This document shows, one piece after another, positions 53,348-61,625 of a DNA stretch of 64,000 nucleotides. The notes under the pieces were generated by a model. It saw nothing but the letters and a program-made list of their open reading frames with translations. It searched no databases and had not been told where the DNA came from. Where the stretch lies: contig NZ_CM000745.1 of assembly GCF_000161455.1 (NCBI RefSeq), positions 3,733,748-3,797,747 of the forward strand, given 5' to 3'. Position numbers and translations under genes: made by a program. The stretch is from Bacillus pseudomycoides DSM 12442 (lineage in GTDB: Bacteria; Bacillota; Bacilli; Bacillales; Bacillaceae_G). Each line of letters starts with the position of its first letter. Positions within the stretch are counted from its first letter, which is position 1.

Positions 53348-53411
53348 ATTATAAAGAACTGGCATTTTGTTACCATCGAACTTTCTTACACTTACCTTAC
53401 AGAATTGTAAG
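53348..53411 (-). promoter_or_regulatory. candidate activator-dependent promoter of the small-protein pair
   Basis: Perfect TATAAT (53353-53348) with a poor -35 (ATGGTA). Upstream (plus-strand 53386-53411) are TTACA repeats 11 bp apart, the second part of a perfect dyad CTTACA-GAAT-TGTAAG (53396-53411). The nearest TTACA begins 33 bp from the -10, versus 34 bp at the Bce-type ABC promoter (13125). Confidence 0.45.
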
Positions 53412-53422
53412 ATTTCAAAAGA

Positions 53423-53456
53423 AAAAAACCACCTAACATAATTGAAAGTGGTTTTA
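53423..53456 (-). terminator. orphan terminator
   Basis: Minus-strand AAAACCACTTT and GGTGGTTTT arms, followed by TTTTCTTTTG. No gene precedes it on this strand in 53457-53687, so a short transcript from that gap is possible. Confidence 0.65.
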
Positions 53457-53696
53457 CGGGAGTTCTCTATAATCGTCTGCAAAATTAACATTCTTTTCTT
53501 AGTACTTATTTGGTGAATTTATTCTTAAACTAATTGATTTACGAAACACTTTTGTAATTATTTATTACATCACATTCGAGATATTTCTCTCCTTCACCTT
53601 CTTATAAATTTTTAAATACAGCCTAATTCCCTTGTTGAAAAATGTTAAAATATTTTTATGTAATTCAAAATCCAGAAATTAAAGGGGATGATCCAT

Positions 53697-54311
53697 ATGT
53701 TCAAAAAAGTAGCTGCTGATGTTCTCGGGCTAAGCGATGTAGGTTCTGTAATCACACCGAAAGATTATGATAAAGTGGATGCTGATGATTATGTGATGCA
53801 TGAAGATGGAGAAAAAATTTATTTTCTAATTAAATCAAAATCAGATGAATATTGTTTTACAAACAAAGGGTTAATTCACTTAGATGGTACGAGTGCAGCA
53901 AGTAAAAAACGTACATTACGCCGCTTCAGCTACAGCAAACATCAAATTAAAAATGTAGCGTTAGAAACTGCTGGTACAATCGATTTAGATGTAGAAATTA
54001 AATTCCATATGGGAGATGAATATTACTCAATTGACGTTCATAAAAAACATATCGAGGAATTAAAAGACTTATATAAAGCTCTTCTCAAAATTGAGGAAAT
54101 TTCATACGAAAATGATATTACATTACAATATGCTCATAAAAGTTTAGATATGGCTTCTAACACATTTAGTCGTATTACGAATGCACAAGTTAATTTAGCA
54201 GAGCAATTTAAAGAAATGAATCAAATTGCGTTTAATTGGCTTGTGGATACGAAGAAGCAATATAACGTGAAAGATTATGGGTTTGTTTTTGAAAAATTTA
54301 TTAACGATTAA
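53697..54311 (+). CDS. PH-domain protein (YvbH-like)
   Basis: A 204-residue cytoplasmic protein. An N-terminal bacterial pleckstrin-homology-like domain (about 1-125: DDYVMHEDGEKIYFLIKSKSDEYCFTNKGLIHLDGTSAASKKRTLRRFSYS) is followed by a helical YvbH-like oligomerisation tail (ITLQYAHKSLDMASNTFSRITNAQVNLAEQFKEMN). The start at 53697 (MFKKVAAD) is nine bases after AAGGGG; an ATG at 53688 is too close to it. The biological role of the family is unknown. Confidence 0.8.
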   Translation: MFKKVAADVLGLSDVGSVITPKDYDKVDADDYVMHEDGEKIYFLIKSKSDEYCFTNKGLIHLDGTSAASKKRTLRRFSYSKHQIKNVALETAGTIDLDVEIKFHMGDEYYSIDVHKKHIEELKDLYKALLKIEEISYENDITLQYAHKSLDMASNTFSRITNAQVNLAEQFKEMNQIAFNWLVDTKKQYNVKDYGFVFEKFIND

Positions 54312-54324
54312 TTTTTGAATAAAC

Positions 54325-54360
54325 AAAAAACCTTGTCATCAAAAGATAACAAGGTTTTTT
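54325..54360. terminator. bidirectional terminator between the PH gene and the tRNA genes
   Basis: Perfect arms AAAAAACCTTGT and ACAAGGTTTTTT around CATCAAAAGATA, T-rich on both strands. Serves the PH gene and the tRNA pair. Confidence 0.9.
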
Positions 54361-54363
54361 TAG

Positions 54364-54437
<74 letters not shown>

Positions 54438-54438
54438 A

Positions 54439-54512
54439 TGGAGCGGGTGAAGAGAATCGAACTCTCGACCAGAGCTTGGAAGGCTCTTGTTTTACCACTA
54501 AACTACACCCGC
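54439..54512 (-). tRNA. tRNA-Gly (anticodon TCC)
   Basis: Acceptor arms GCGGGTG and CACCCGC, anticodon loop CTTCCAA (anticodon TCC, reads GGA), T-loop TTCGATT, encoded 3' CCA. Short D-loop typical of tRNA-Gly. Upstream in the same transcript as tRNA-Arg. Confidence 0.95.
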
Positions 54513-54591
54513 ATATTTTGTTTTCATTTCCGTCTGATATCTTATCGACAAGGTTTATTATATTTGCACACGCAGATAAAGTCAACACCTT

Positions 54592-54629
54592 TTTTCAAAG
54601 AGGATAATTTTTCTTATCCTCTTTGAAAA
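54592..54629 (-). terminator. ysnB terminator
   Basis: Perfect 16-bp arms TTTTCAAAGAGGATAA and TTATCCTCTTTGAAAA around TTTTTC. Covers the end of ysnB and ends the rph-ysnA-ysnB transcript. Confidence 0.85.
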
Positions 54630-55120
54630 GTTTTATGTGCGACAACTTTTCCAGCTAATGTTTCAAATCGAATTTCAATGTCCTTTTCATTTACTTCTAA
54701 CAAAGTAAATGTTTTTTCTTTACGGGAACGTGGCAGTAAAATGCTTCCTGGATTGATGAATAAAATACCATCAATAAATTCCGCTCCCAACATATGAGAA
54801 TGTCCAAAACATACAATATTCGCTCCCACTTCTTTTGCACGATATAAAAGTGTTTGCAAAGTCATTTTAATATTGTATCGATGACCGTGTGTAGCAAAAA
54901 AGCGCATTTCATCTACATCAGTAATGATTTCTTCTTCAAAACCATTATATAGATCGCAATTCCCTTTTACTACTTGGAACCCTCGTAAATCTGGATGATC
55001 TGGCGTTAGTTCTGAATCACCGCAATGAATCATAACATCTACATTTCCCTCATATGTATCTTTTAATTGCTGTAATTCTTTCGTAGAACCGTGACTATCG
55101 CTTACAATTAAAGCTCTCAT
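54614..55120 (-). CDS. ysnB: YsnB-like metallophosphoesterase (YfcE/MJ0936 family)
   Basis: A 168-residue calcineurin-like phosphodiesterase. The metal-binding motifs are ALIVSDSHG (D-x-H), VMIHCGDSE (G-D), KGNCD (G-N-C-D), ATHGHRY (G-H) and CFGHSHMLG (G-H-x-H). The natural substrate is unknown. Last gene of rph-ysnA-ysnB. Confidence 0.92.
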   Translation of the reverse strand: MRALIVSDSHGSTKELQQLKDTYEGNVDVMIHCGDSELTPDHPDLRGFQVVKGNCDLYNGFEEEIITDVDEMRFFATHGHRYNIKMTLQTLLYRAKEVGANIVCFGHSHMLGAEFIDGILFINPGSILLPRSRKEKTFTLLEVNEKDIEIRFETLAGKVVAHKTFQRG

Positions 55121-55133
55121 CGGTCTCTCTCCC

Positions 55134-55745
55134 TTATTCTTCTTCTAAAAACCACGCTGAAATTTTTTCTTCCAACTTTCGAAGAGCACGCCCGCGGTGA
55201 CTGATTTCATTTTTCTCATCTGAAGTTAACTCTGCCATTGCTCGTTTGTATTCTTCTACATAAAAGATTGGATCATATCCGAAACCATTTTCACCACGAC
55301 GTTGCTCTAGAATTTTCCCTTCGCATGTTCCATTTACAATAACCGACTCTTTATTTTCTTCTGGAAAAGCAACCGCTAACGCACAATAAAAACGCGCTGT
55401 ACGCTTTTCCATCGAAACGCCATCTAATCCTGTTAAAACTTTATCGATATTTGCCTGATCATCTTTTTGCTCACCAGCATAGCGAGCAGAGCGCACACCA
55501 GGATTTCCATTCAACGCATCAACAATTAGCCCTGAATCATCCGCAATAACAATTGAATTTAACTGTTTACATAAACTGTCCGCTTTCAAAAGTGCATTTT
55601 CTTCAAATGTTTCACCAGTTTCCTCGACTTCTTCAATATTAGGGAAGTCATGAAGAGATTTTACTTCTAAGTCAAATCTCTCAAATAGCTCGGCAAATTC
55701 ACGTACTTTCCCTATATTTTTCGTTGCTACAACAACATGTTTCAT
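55134..55745 (-). CDS. ysnA: XTP/dITP pyrophosphatase (RdgB/HAM1 family)
   Basis: Removes deaminated purine nucleotides (ITP, XTP) from the pool. VVATKNIGKVREFAELF, SGLIVDALNGNPGVRSARYAGE and FGYDPIFYVEEYKRAMAEL are family signatures. ATG 55745 has GAGGTGGG in front and is preferred to a GTG three codons upstream. 203 residues; 12 bp after rph. Confidence 0.95.
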   Translation of the reverse strand: MKHVVVATKNIGKVREFAELFERFDLEVKSLHDFPNIEEVEETGETFEENALLKADSLCKQLNSIVIADDSGLIVDALNGNPGVRSARYAGEQKDDQANIDKVLTGLDGVSMEKRTARFYCALAVAFPEENKESVIVNGTCEGKILEQRRGENGFGYDPIFYVEEYKRAMAELTSDEKNEISHRGRALRKLEEKISAWFLEEE

Positions 55746-55756
55746 ATTTCCCACCT

Positions 55757-56494
55757 CTACTCTATATGAGATACGATGTCACCTAATGCTTCTTTTTGTT
55801 TTTCAATGAGTTGTAAAATCCCATTTTCAGCTGCATCAAGTAATTCATTTAACTCCGCACGGCTAAATGTTGCTTCTTCTCCAGTTCCTTGCACTTCAAC
55901 AAAATGGCCTTTCCCCGTCATAATAACGTTCATATCAACATCAGCTTGAGAATCTTCTGCATAGTTTAGATCTAAAACTACACCTTGGTCTTCAACAATT
56001 CCAACGGATGTTGCAGCTAAATAATCTTTTACTGGAATTTTAGATACTTTTTCTGCTTGTAATAACTTTTCAAATGCTAACACCATCGCGACATAAGCAC
56101 CCGTAATAGACGCTGTTCGTGTTCCTCCATCTGCCTGGATTACATCACAATCAATCCAAACCGTTCTTTCCCCAAGTGCTTCCAAATCAACAACCGCACG
56201 TAATGCTCGTCCAATTAAACGTTGAATTTCCATTGTGCGACCAGTTACTTTCCCTTTACTGGACTCACGAATTGTACGTTGTTCTGTTGCGCGTGGAATC
56301 ATGGCGTATTCAGCTGTTACCCACCCTTTTCCTTCGCCTCTCATAAATGGTGGCACACGTTCTTCAATCGTTGCCGAACAAATAACCTTTGTATCTCCAA
56401 CTTCAATTAGTACAGACCCTTCTGGATGTTTTAAATAATTTGTATGAAGATGTATATTGCGCAGTTCTGCCGCTTGTCTACCATCTACTCGCAT
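55757..56494 (-). CDS. rph: ribonuclease PH
   Basis: Phosphorolytic 3'-5' exoribonuclease that trims tRNA 3' ends. RVDGRQAAELRNIHLHTNYLKHPEGSVLIEVGDTKVICSATIE, the phosphate-binding GRALRAVVDLEALGERTVWIDCDVIQADGGTRTASITG and DLNYAEDSQADVDMNVIMTG are diagnostic. 245 residues. Its genomic link with ysnA-ysnB is conserved in Bacillus. Confidence 0.97.
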   Translation of the reverse strand: MRVDGRQAAELRNIHLHTNYLKHPEGSVLIEVGDTKVICSATIEERVPPFMRGEGKGWVTAEYAMIPRATEQRTIRESSKGKVTGRTMEIQRLIGRALRAVVDLEALGERTVWIDCDVIQADGGTRTASITGAYVAMVLAFEKLLQAEKVSKIPVKDYLAATSVGIVEDQGVVLDLNYAEDSQADVDMNVIMTGKGHFVEVQGTGEEATFSRAELNELLDAAENGILQLIEKQKEALGDIVSHIE

Positions 56495-56572
56495 AAAATA
56501 ACCCCCTACCTAGTAACTGCTACTTGTTAGTATAGCCCGTTTTAAATTTATGATTATGTATATCAACAGAAG

Positions 56573-56600
56573 AAGGGGAACTCAAAAAGAAATTCCCCTT
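56573..56600 (-). terminator. hairpin between gerM and rph
   Basis: Arms AAGGGGAA and TTCCCCTT with a 12-base loop, then CTTCTTCTG on the minus strand. Probably a weak terminator after gerM. Confidence 0.6.
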
Positions 56601-56630
56601 TCCTACATAAGTATATCAAATTATTTACGA

Positions 56631-57677
56631 TTAAAAACTACCTGTATTCACGTTTTGCGGACGATCAACAGGTTTTGTTAATTTCTCACCCTTCTCGTTA
56701 ACAAGATTTGCTTTTCCATTTACTTCAACAGAAACATTTTTCACACCTTGTTTTTCCGTTAAAGATAGAACGAGTGATTGCAGTACATAATTTGAAATCA
56801 TACTTTTTCCTTTGTTCACATATATATTTTCATTGAAATTCAATGTAACCTTTCCATCTTGCACTTTCGGTTCACTAACGAGCTTTACATCTGGATTAAA
56901 ATCATTAAGTAAAGCTGAACCCGACGGTCCTTTAACAAGCTCATTCACAACCGTTGCTACTTCATGTTCCTTTCCTTCTGCCACGCGGCGTGTTACTGGC
57001 ACATAGTACTGTTTTTTATTATTTCGCGCTAGGAAATAAAGTGTAACCGGCTTCGTATTCGTTACATCCGCCACTTGCTCATCATCAAAGTTAATTCCAT
57101 CCGCACGGCTAACCCCTTCACCAATCGGTGTACCAGCAACCGGCATCGTTTCTAAATTTTTACCGTTCATCTGAAATTTGACTTGCTTAATTTCTTTAAA
57201 TTGCGTCAATGTCCATGCTACAGATTCCACGATTTGACGCTCTTCTTCTTTTTTATAATTTTTTATTTCCTTTGAGAAATCAACAACTGCTGTCCCATCT
57301 TTTTTCACATCAACTGACAGCGTTGTATTCGCTGGAAGAACCGCTTGAAATCCATTTGGCAACATATTTGTTACAGGACCATCCTTCACAAGATATTCCA
57401 ATGTTTGCTTCACAACTGCATTCCCTTTGGGCGCAGGTAAATCAAATGTTTGCGGTACAACATAACCATTTTTATCAACGAGGTATAAATCATATTTCTT
57501 CGTTTGCCCTTGTTTTTCTTTTGTAGCAGTCTCTTTCTTCTCACCATCTGTATACGCAACTTTTTTCGGTGGATCAATTTGTTCTGTTTCTTTCTCCTGA
57601 TTTAACAAACCGCATCCTGATAATAAAGCTGCGCTTACTGTAACACAAACAAGCCATTTAAAAGTGGATTTAGGCAT
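56631..57677 (-). CDS. gerM: GerM, sporulation/germination lipoprotein
   Basis: A 348-residue lipoprotein: signal peptide with lipobox LLSGC (Cys22), a charged linker, then two GerMN domains (about residues 65-190 and 205-325; compare PKGNAVVKQTLEYLVKDGPVTNMLPNGF with EHEVATVVNELVKGPSGSALLNDF). In B. subtilis it helps connect the SpoIIQ-SpoIIIA channel across the engulfed forespore space. Upstream of rph and downstream of racE, as in B. subtilis. Confidence 0.95.
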   Translation of the reverse strand: MPKSTFKWLVCVTVSAALLSGCGLLNQEKETEQIDPPKKVAYTDGEKKETATKEKQGQTKKYDLYLVDKNGYVVPQTFDLPAPKGNAVVKQTLEYLVKDGPVTNMLPNGFQAVLPANTTLSVDVKKDGTAVVDFSKEIKNYKKEEERQIVESVAWTLTQFKEIKQVKFQMNGKNLETMPVAGTPIGEGVSRADGINFDDEQVADVTNTKPVTLYFLARNNKKQYYVPVTRRVAEGKEHEVATVVNELVKGPSGSALLNDFNPDVKLVSEPKVQDGKVTLNFNENIYVNKGKSMISNYVLQSLVLSLTEKQGVKNVSVEVNGKANLVNEKGEKLTKPVDRPQNVNTGSF

Positions 57678-57775
57678 ACCATTTCCCCCTAAAATCTAAG
57701 TTTGTACTATATGTATACGAGCTCTTTATCATTTTAGAACAAGCAATAACAACTTATCTTACAATTTACTAAACA

Positions 57776-57806
57776 AAAAAACTCCTGATTTCTCAGAAGT
57801 TTTTTA
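57776..57806 (-). terminator. racE terminator
   Basis: Arms AAAAAACT-C-CTGA and TCAG-A-AGTTTTTT around TTTC, located just past the racE stop. Confidence 0.85.
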
Positions 57807-57828
57807 TACAAATCTATTATTAACTTGT

Positions 57829-58626
57829 TTACAAATTAATATGTTTTACATTTTCAATCGGCTGTCCAAACCATTTAGAAGCAATTTCTTTGAATAAATC
57901 TATTTTTCCTGTGGTTAAGAAAAGATGGTCGCTTTGTTCTTCCCCTTCATTTAACATTTTACTATGATATAGTATCGTACTTACTTCACGAGCTGTTTCA
58001 TCTCCAGAACTAATTAACTGCACCTTATCTCCCATTACCCGCTTAATAACTGGGCCTAGAATCGGATAATGTGTACATCCTAAAATCAGCGTATCAATTT
58101 CAGTATTTTTCAGTGGTTGCAACGTTTCTCTAACAACCTCATACGCCATCTCACTCTCAAAGTTTCCACTTTCAACAAGTTCAACAAATGGCGGACACGC
58201 TAAGCTTTCTACCATAACGCGGTTATTAATGGACTTTAACGCATCTTCATACGCACCACTTTTCACCGTTCCAATTGTTCCAATAATACCAACATGGTAC
58301 GTATTCGTCACTTTTAAAGCTGTACGCGAACCAGGATGAATCACACCCACTACTGGAATTTTTAATTGTTTTTGCATCTCTTCAAGTACGACCGCAGTTG
58401 CAGTATTACAAGCAATAACTAGCATTTTAATATCAAGTGCTAATAAATACTCTGTCATTTCCCATGTGAATTGACGCACTTCCTCGCGAGAACGCGGGCC
58501 ATAAGGACAACGTGCTGTATCTCCTAAATATATAATACGCTCTTTTGGCAGCTGACGAATTAACTCTTTCGCTACCGTTAATCCCCCTACTCCCGAATCA
58601 ATGACACCAATTGCTCTATTCAACAT
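57829..58626 (-). CDS. racE: glutamate racemase
   Basis: Makes D-glutamate for peptidoglycan. The two catalytic cysteines are in VIACNTATAVVLEEM and LGCTHYPILGPVI, with IGVIDSGVGGLTVAKEL at the N-terminus. The ATG at 58626 gives MLNRAIGVIDSG; a longer frame starting at 58644 has no better ribosome-binding site. About 265 residues. Equivalent to the murI/racE gene beside gerM and gerE in Bacillus. Confidence 0.95.
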   Translation of the reverse strand: MLNRAIGVIDSGVGGLTVAKELIRQLPKERIIYLGDTARCPYGPRSREEVRQFTWEMTEYLLALDIKMLVIACNTATAVVLEEMQKQLKIPVVGVIHPGSRTALKVTNTYHVGIIGTIGTVKSGAYEDALKSINNRVMVESLACPPFVELVESGNFESEMAYEVVRETLQPLKNTEIDTLILGCTHYPILGPVIKRVMGDKVQLISSGDETAREVSTILYHSKMLNEGEEQSDHLFLTTGKIDLFKEIASKWFGQPIENVKHINL

Positions 58627-58800
58627 AATCACCCGTTTTCTCATTCATCATCTTATTTTTTTGCATATCATTATATCTTACATACTTTAGATCTTTACAG
58701 ATCCAAAATATACCTGTTAATAGATTTCCAAATATGTACCTGTATAGACCAGGACTTTTTTATTTTGCTCCTTTTCTTCGCAATTTGCAAGACAGAAAAA

Positions 58801-58829
58801 TAGCCGACCTTTTATAAAAAGTCGGCTTC
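58801..58829 (-). terminator. gerE terminator
   Basis: Arms AGCCGAC and GTCGGCT extended by a TTTTTATAAAAAGG-type loop, followed on the minus strand by ATTTTTCTG. Confidence 0.85.
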
Positions 58830-58834
58830 ACCTA

Positions 58835-59059
58835 TTATAATTCGAGTTCCCCCATACGAAGAAGCTCAACAACCGCTTGCGAACGTCCTTTAACCCCTAG
58901 CTTTTGCATTGCATTTGATATGTGGTTGCGTACAGTTTTTTCACTAATAAATAGTTCACTTGCAATTTCTTTCGTCGTTTTATCTTGAACCAATAATTCA
59001 AAGACTTCTCTCTCTCTCTTTGTGAGTAACGGTTTAGATTGATATGCTTTTTCCTTCAA
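58835..59059 (-). CDS. gerE: GerE, late mother-cell transcription regulator
   Basis: A 74-residue stand-alone LuxR-type helix-turn-helix protein (LTKREREVFELLVQDKTTKEIASELFISEKTVRNHISNAMQKLGVKGRSQAVVELLRMGELEL). It adjusts the sigma-K regulon and coat gene expression late in sporulation. The start is a TTG at 59059, nine bases after GGAGGG. It is nearly identical to B. subtilis GerE. Confidence 0.97.
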   Translation of the reverse strand: MKEKAYQSKPLLTKREREVFELLVQDKTTKEIASELFISEKTVRNHISNAMQKLGVKGRSQAVVELLRMGELEL

Positions 59060-59380
59060 CTGGTATAACCCTCCTTGCTTAAGCCAGAGCTGTATATGTG
59101 TAAGTTGGGTGTTTATTTAGTCAAGATATTGTATGAACAAAATGTGCAGGTGGTGAATGAAAATGGGCTAATTTCGGCACGTTATTTATGATTTATATAT
59201 ATGTAAGAACTTCCAAAAAATCTTTTTCAAATAATAAGCGCGAAAATCCCCAAACTCCATTTATTACCTCTTTCTTTTCAGAAAGATTCATCAATAAACA
59301 GCCAATACTACCAAACAGGGATGTATGTGTTCATACCAATCCGCTTTGCACGCAAAATTTTATGTATTGGTGGTGTCATT

Positions 59381-61204
59381 ATGTTTTCGGCCTTCAAACG
59401 ATTTTTAATCGGTAGACCACTTAAGTCAACAGCACTCGGGGAACAAAAATTAAATAAACTAAAGGCACTCGCGATCCTTTCTTCTGACGCCCTTTCTTCT
59501 GTCGCTTACGGAACAGAACAAATTTTAATTGTATTAGCTGCATTTGGAGCGATTGCTTTCTGGTATTCCATCCCGATCGCAATTGGCGTTTTAATCTTAT
59601 TGACAGCGCTCATTTTATCATACCGACAAATTATTTTTTCTTATCCGCATGGCGGAGGTGCTTATGTTGTTTCCAAAACAAACTTAGGCACAAATGCTGG
59701 GCTTATTGCAGGAGGATCATTACTTGTTGATTATATTCTTACTGTAGCTGTAAGTGTTTCAGCTGGAACCGATGCTATTACATCTGCTTTTCCGGCTTTG
59801 CACACATACACCGTTCCAATCGCGGTCATACTTGTTTTATTTATTACAATTTTGAATCTAAGAGGCGTAACGGAGTCAGCATCGATTCTAGCTTATCCTG
59901 TCTATCTCTTTGCCTTTGCACTTGTTATTTTAATTATTGCTGGTGTTTTTAAAATTTTTTCTGGGCAAGCTCCCGCTCATTTACATACACCGATTGGAAC
60001 AGTCGTGCCTGGCATTACACTCTTCTTCTTGTTGAAGGCTTTTTCATCTGGTTGTTCCGCTTTAACAGGGGTAGAAGCAATTTCCAATGCAATTCCAAAT
60101 TTTAAAGAACCGGCTGCAAAAAATGCAGCAAAAACATTAGTTATCATGGGGACGATTCTTGCTATTTTATTTACGGGTATTACATTTTTAGCCTATTGGT
60201 ATGGAATTGCTCCGAAACATAATGACACTGTCGTGTCCCAAATTGCTTCAAATATATTTGGAAGGAATTTTGTATACTACTTTATTCAAGGAACAACTGC
60301 GCTTATTTTAGTACTAGCTGCAAACACAGGTTTTTCAGCATTTCCACTTTTAGCATTTAATTTAGCATCAGATAAATATATGCCGCGTATGTATTTAATG
60401 CGTGGAGATCGCTTAGGGTATTCAAATGGAATCATTACGTTAGGTATTAGTTCTATGCTTTTAATCGTTGCATTCCAAGGTAAAACCGAACAATTAATCC
60501 CGTTGTATGCTGTCGGGGTATTCATTCCTTTTACATTGTCACAAACAGGTATGATTATAAAATGGTTACGAGAAAAGCCAAAAGGATGGATGCCTAAGTT
60601 ACTAACAAACTTATTAGGCGCTCTTATTTCATTAACTGTGCTTCTCATTTTTTTCATTACAAAATTTGCGCAAGTATGGTCCATTCTTATCTTTTTACCT
60701 ATCATTGTTTTCATCTTTCATCGCATCCACAATCACTATGTTGCAGTAGGAGAACAGTTGCGCATCAATTTTAATGAAATTCCTGAAAAAGTAACTGGTA
60801 ACGTCGTAATTGTTCCCGTCGCTGGTATTACAAAAGTAGTCGAACAATCCATCAATTACGCAGAAACAATTAGCGATCAAGTTATCGCTGTGTATGTAGC
60901 TTTTGATAAAGAAAGCGAACTACGTATGCAGGAAAAATGGAAAGAATGGCAACCGAATATTCGTCTCGTTACCTTTATCTCATCTTACCGAAGCTTAATG
61001 CGTCCTATCGCAAAATTAATTACAATTATTCAGCATAAGGCGCAAGAAAAGAATCGTTTCGTTACCGTTTTAATTCCGCAATTTATTACAAAAAAGAACT
61101 GGCATAACTTTTTACACAACCAATCGAGTGTATTACTACGTGTCTATCTTCTATATAAGAAAAATGTTATAGTCACAACAGTTCCTTACCGTTTCCGAAA
61201 ATAA
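59381..61204 (+). CDS. kimA: KimA-type high-affinity potassium importer (APC superfamily)
   Basis: A 607-residue transporter of the KUP/APC type with 12 membrane helices and a soluble C-terminal domain (about 465-607). N-terminal motifs GEQKLNKLKALAILSSDALSSVAYGTEQILIVL and SYPHGGGAYVVSKTNLGTNAGLIAGGSLLVDYILTVAVSVSAGTDAITSAF closely resemble B. subtilis KimA (YdaO), a proton-coupled potassium importer inhibited by c-di-AMP. The ATG at 59381 gives the same length as KimA. The 321-bp gap before it shows no recognisable c-di-AMP (ydaO) riboswitch, but has an ACCAAT/ATTGGT pairing that reaches the ribosome-binding site. Confidence 0.88.
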   Translation: MFSAFKRFLIGRPLKSTALGEQKLNKLKALAILSSDALSSVAYGTEQILIVLAAFGAIAFWYSIPIAIGVLILLTALILSYRQIIFSYPHGGGAYVVSKTNLGTNAGLIAGGSLLVDYILTVAVSVSAGTDAITSAFPALHTYTVPIAVILVLFITILNLRGVTESASILAYPVYLFAFALVILIIAGVFKIFSGQAPAHLHTPIGTVVPGITLFFLLKAFSSGCSALTGVEAISNAIPNFKEPAAKNAAKTLVIMGTILAILFTGITFLAYWYGIAPKHNDTVVSQIASNIFGRNFVYYFIQGTTALILVLAANTGFSAFPLLAFNLASDKYMPRMYLMRGDRLGYSNGIITLGISSMLLIVAFQGKTEQLIPLYAVGVFIPFTLSQTGMIIKWLREKPKGWMPKLLTNLLGALISLTVLLIFFITKFAQVWSILIFLPIIVFIFHRIHNHYVAVGEQLRINFNEIPEKVTGNVVIVPVAGITKVVEQSINYAETISDQVIAVYVAFDKESELRMQEKWKEWQPNIRLVTFISSYRSLMRPIAKLITIIQHKAQEKNRFVTVLIPQFITKKNWHNFLHNQSSVLLRVYLLYKKNVIVTTVPYRFRK

Positions 61205-61212
61205 AAGCAATA

Positions 61213-61258
61213 TACACATAAAAGAAAGGAGGCTATCCTCTCCTTTCTTTTATGTGTA
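61213..61258 (+). terminator. kimA terminator
   Basis: Perfect 19-bp arms beginning TACACATAAAAGAAAGGAG and ending CTCCTTTCTTTTATGTGTA with an eight-base loop. There is no clear T run after it; the lower stem is itself A/T-rich. Confidence 0.78.
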
Positions 61259-61266
61259 CAACTGCC

Positions 61267-61280
61267 TTACAAAACTGTAA
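61267..61280 (+). promoter_or_regulatory. TTACA-N4-TGTAA dyad upstream of the pspC gene
   Basis: TTACA-AAAC-TGTAA, the same half-sites as at 53397-53410 and (imperfect) 13145-13158. Further half-sites follow at 61296-61337 (TGTAA, TTACA, TGTAA). Candidate operator for the PspC gene at 61408. Confidence 0.4.
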
Positions 61281-61407
61281 TCTTCTTTCAGAAAAATGTA
61301 ATATAATTCGATAGTTTACATATTCTTTTCCATGTAAGATAAAAGTATAAAGAATCACCAATACATAAAAGAAACAAAATGGTGATTAAAAAAGAGAGGG
61401 GTTTATA

Positions 61408-61593
61408 ATGGAAAAAAAGTTACGTAGATCTGAAACTGATAAAGTTTTATTTGGTGTATGCGGTGGTTTAGGAGAATATTTTGATATAAGCGTTAGTATG
61501 ATTCGCATACTTTGGGTTATTGCGATTCTATGCTTCGGAACAGGTTTTTTAGTCTATCTTGTTTGTTTGTTGCTTATGCCACGTTCTTACTAA
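61408..61593 (+). CDS. PspC-domain small membrane protein
   Basis: A 61-residue protein that is just a PspC domain: KKLRRSETDKVLFGVCGGLGEYFDISVSMIRILWVIAIL followed by the hydrophobic FGTGFLVYLVCLLLMP. GAGAGGGG lies before the ATG. Such proteins belong to envelope-stress responses (B. subtilis YvlC is a relative). It stands alone, with several TTACA/TGTAA half-sites upstream. Confidence 0.9.
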   Translation: MEKKLRRSETDKVLFGVCGGLGEYFDISVSMIRILWVIAILCFGTGFLVYLVCLLLMPRSY

Positions 61594-61622
61594 AAAGGCA
61601 CCGGTGCCCAATCGGTGCCTTT
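61594..61622. terminator. bidirectional terminator after the PspC gene
   Basis: Arms AAAGGCACCG and CGGTGCCTTT around GTGCCCAAT, T-rich on both sides, between convergent genes. Confidence 0.87.
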
Positions 61623-61625
61623 CTT

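Noticed and set aside
53457..53560. Small minus-strand frame starting MLILQTIIENSRK
   Set aside because: It has only a weak AAGAAAAG before the ATG and reads through a terminator hairpin. No supporting features.
59091..59117. sigma-K promoter for gerE
   Set aside because: A CATATACA -10-like string is present, but no AC lies at the right spacing and the TA of the consensus is absent. Too weak to list.
59060..59380. ydaO-class c-di-AMP riboswitch before kimA
   Set aside because: The conserved blocks and a terminator were looked for and not seen. A covariance search would settle it.
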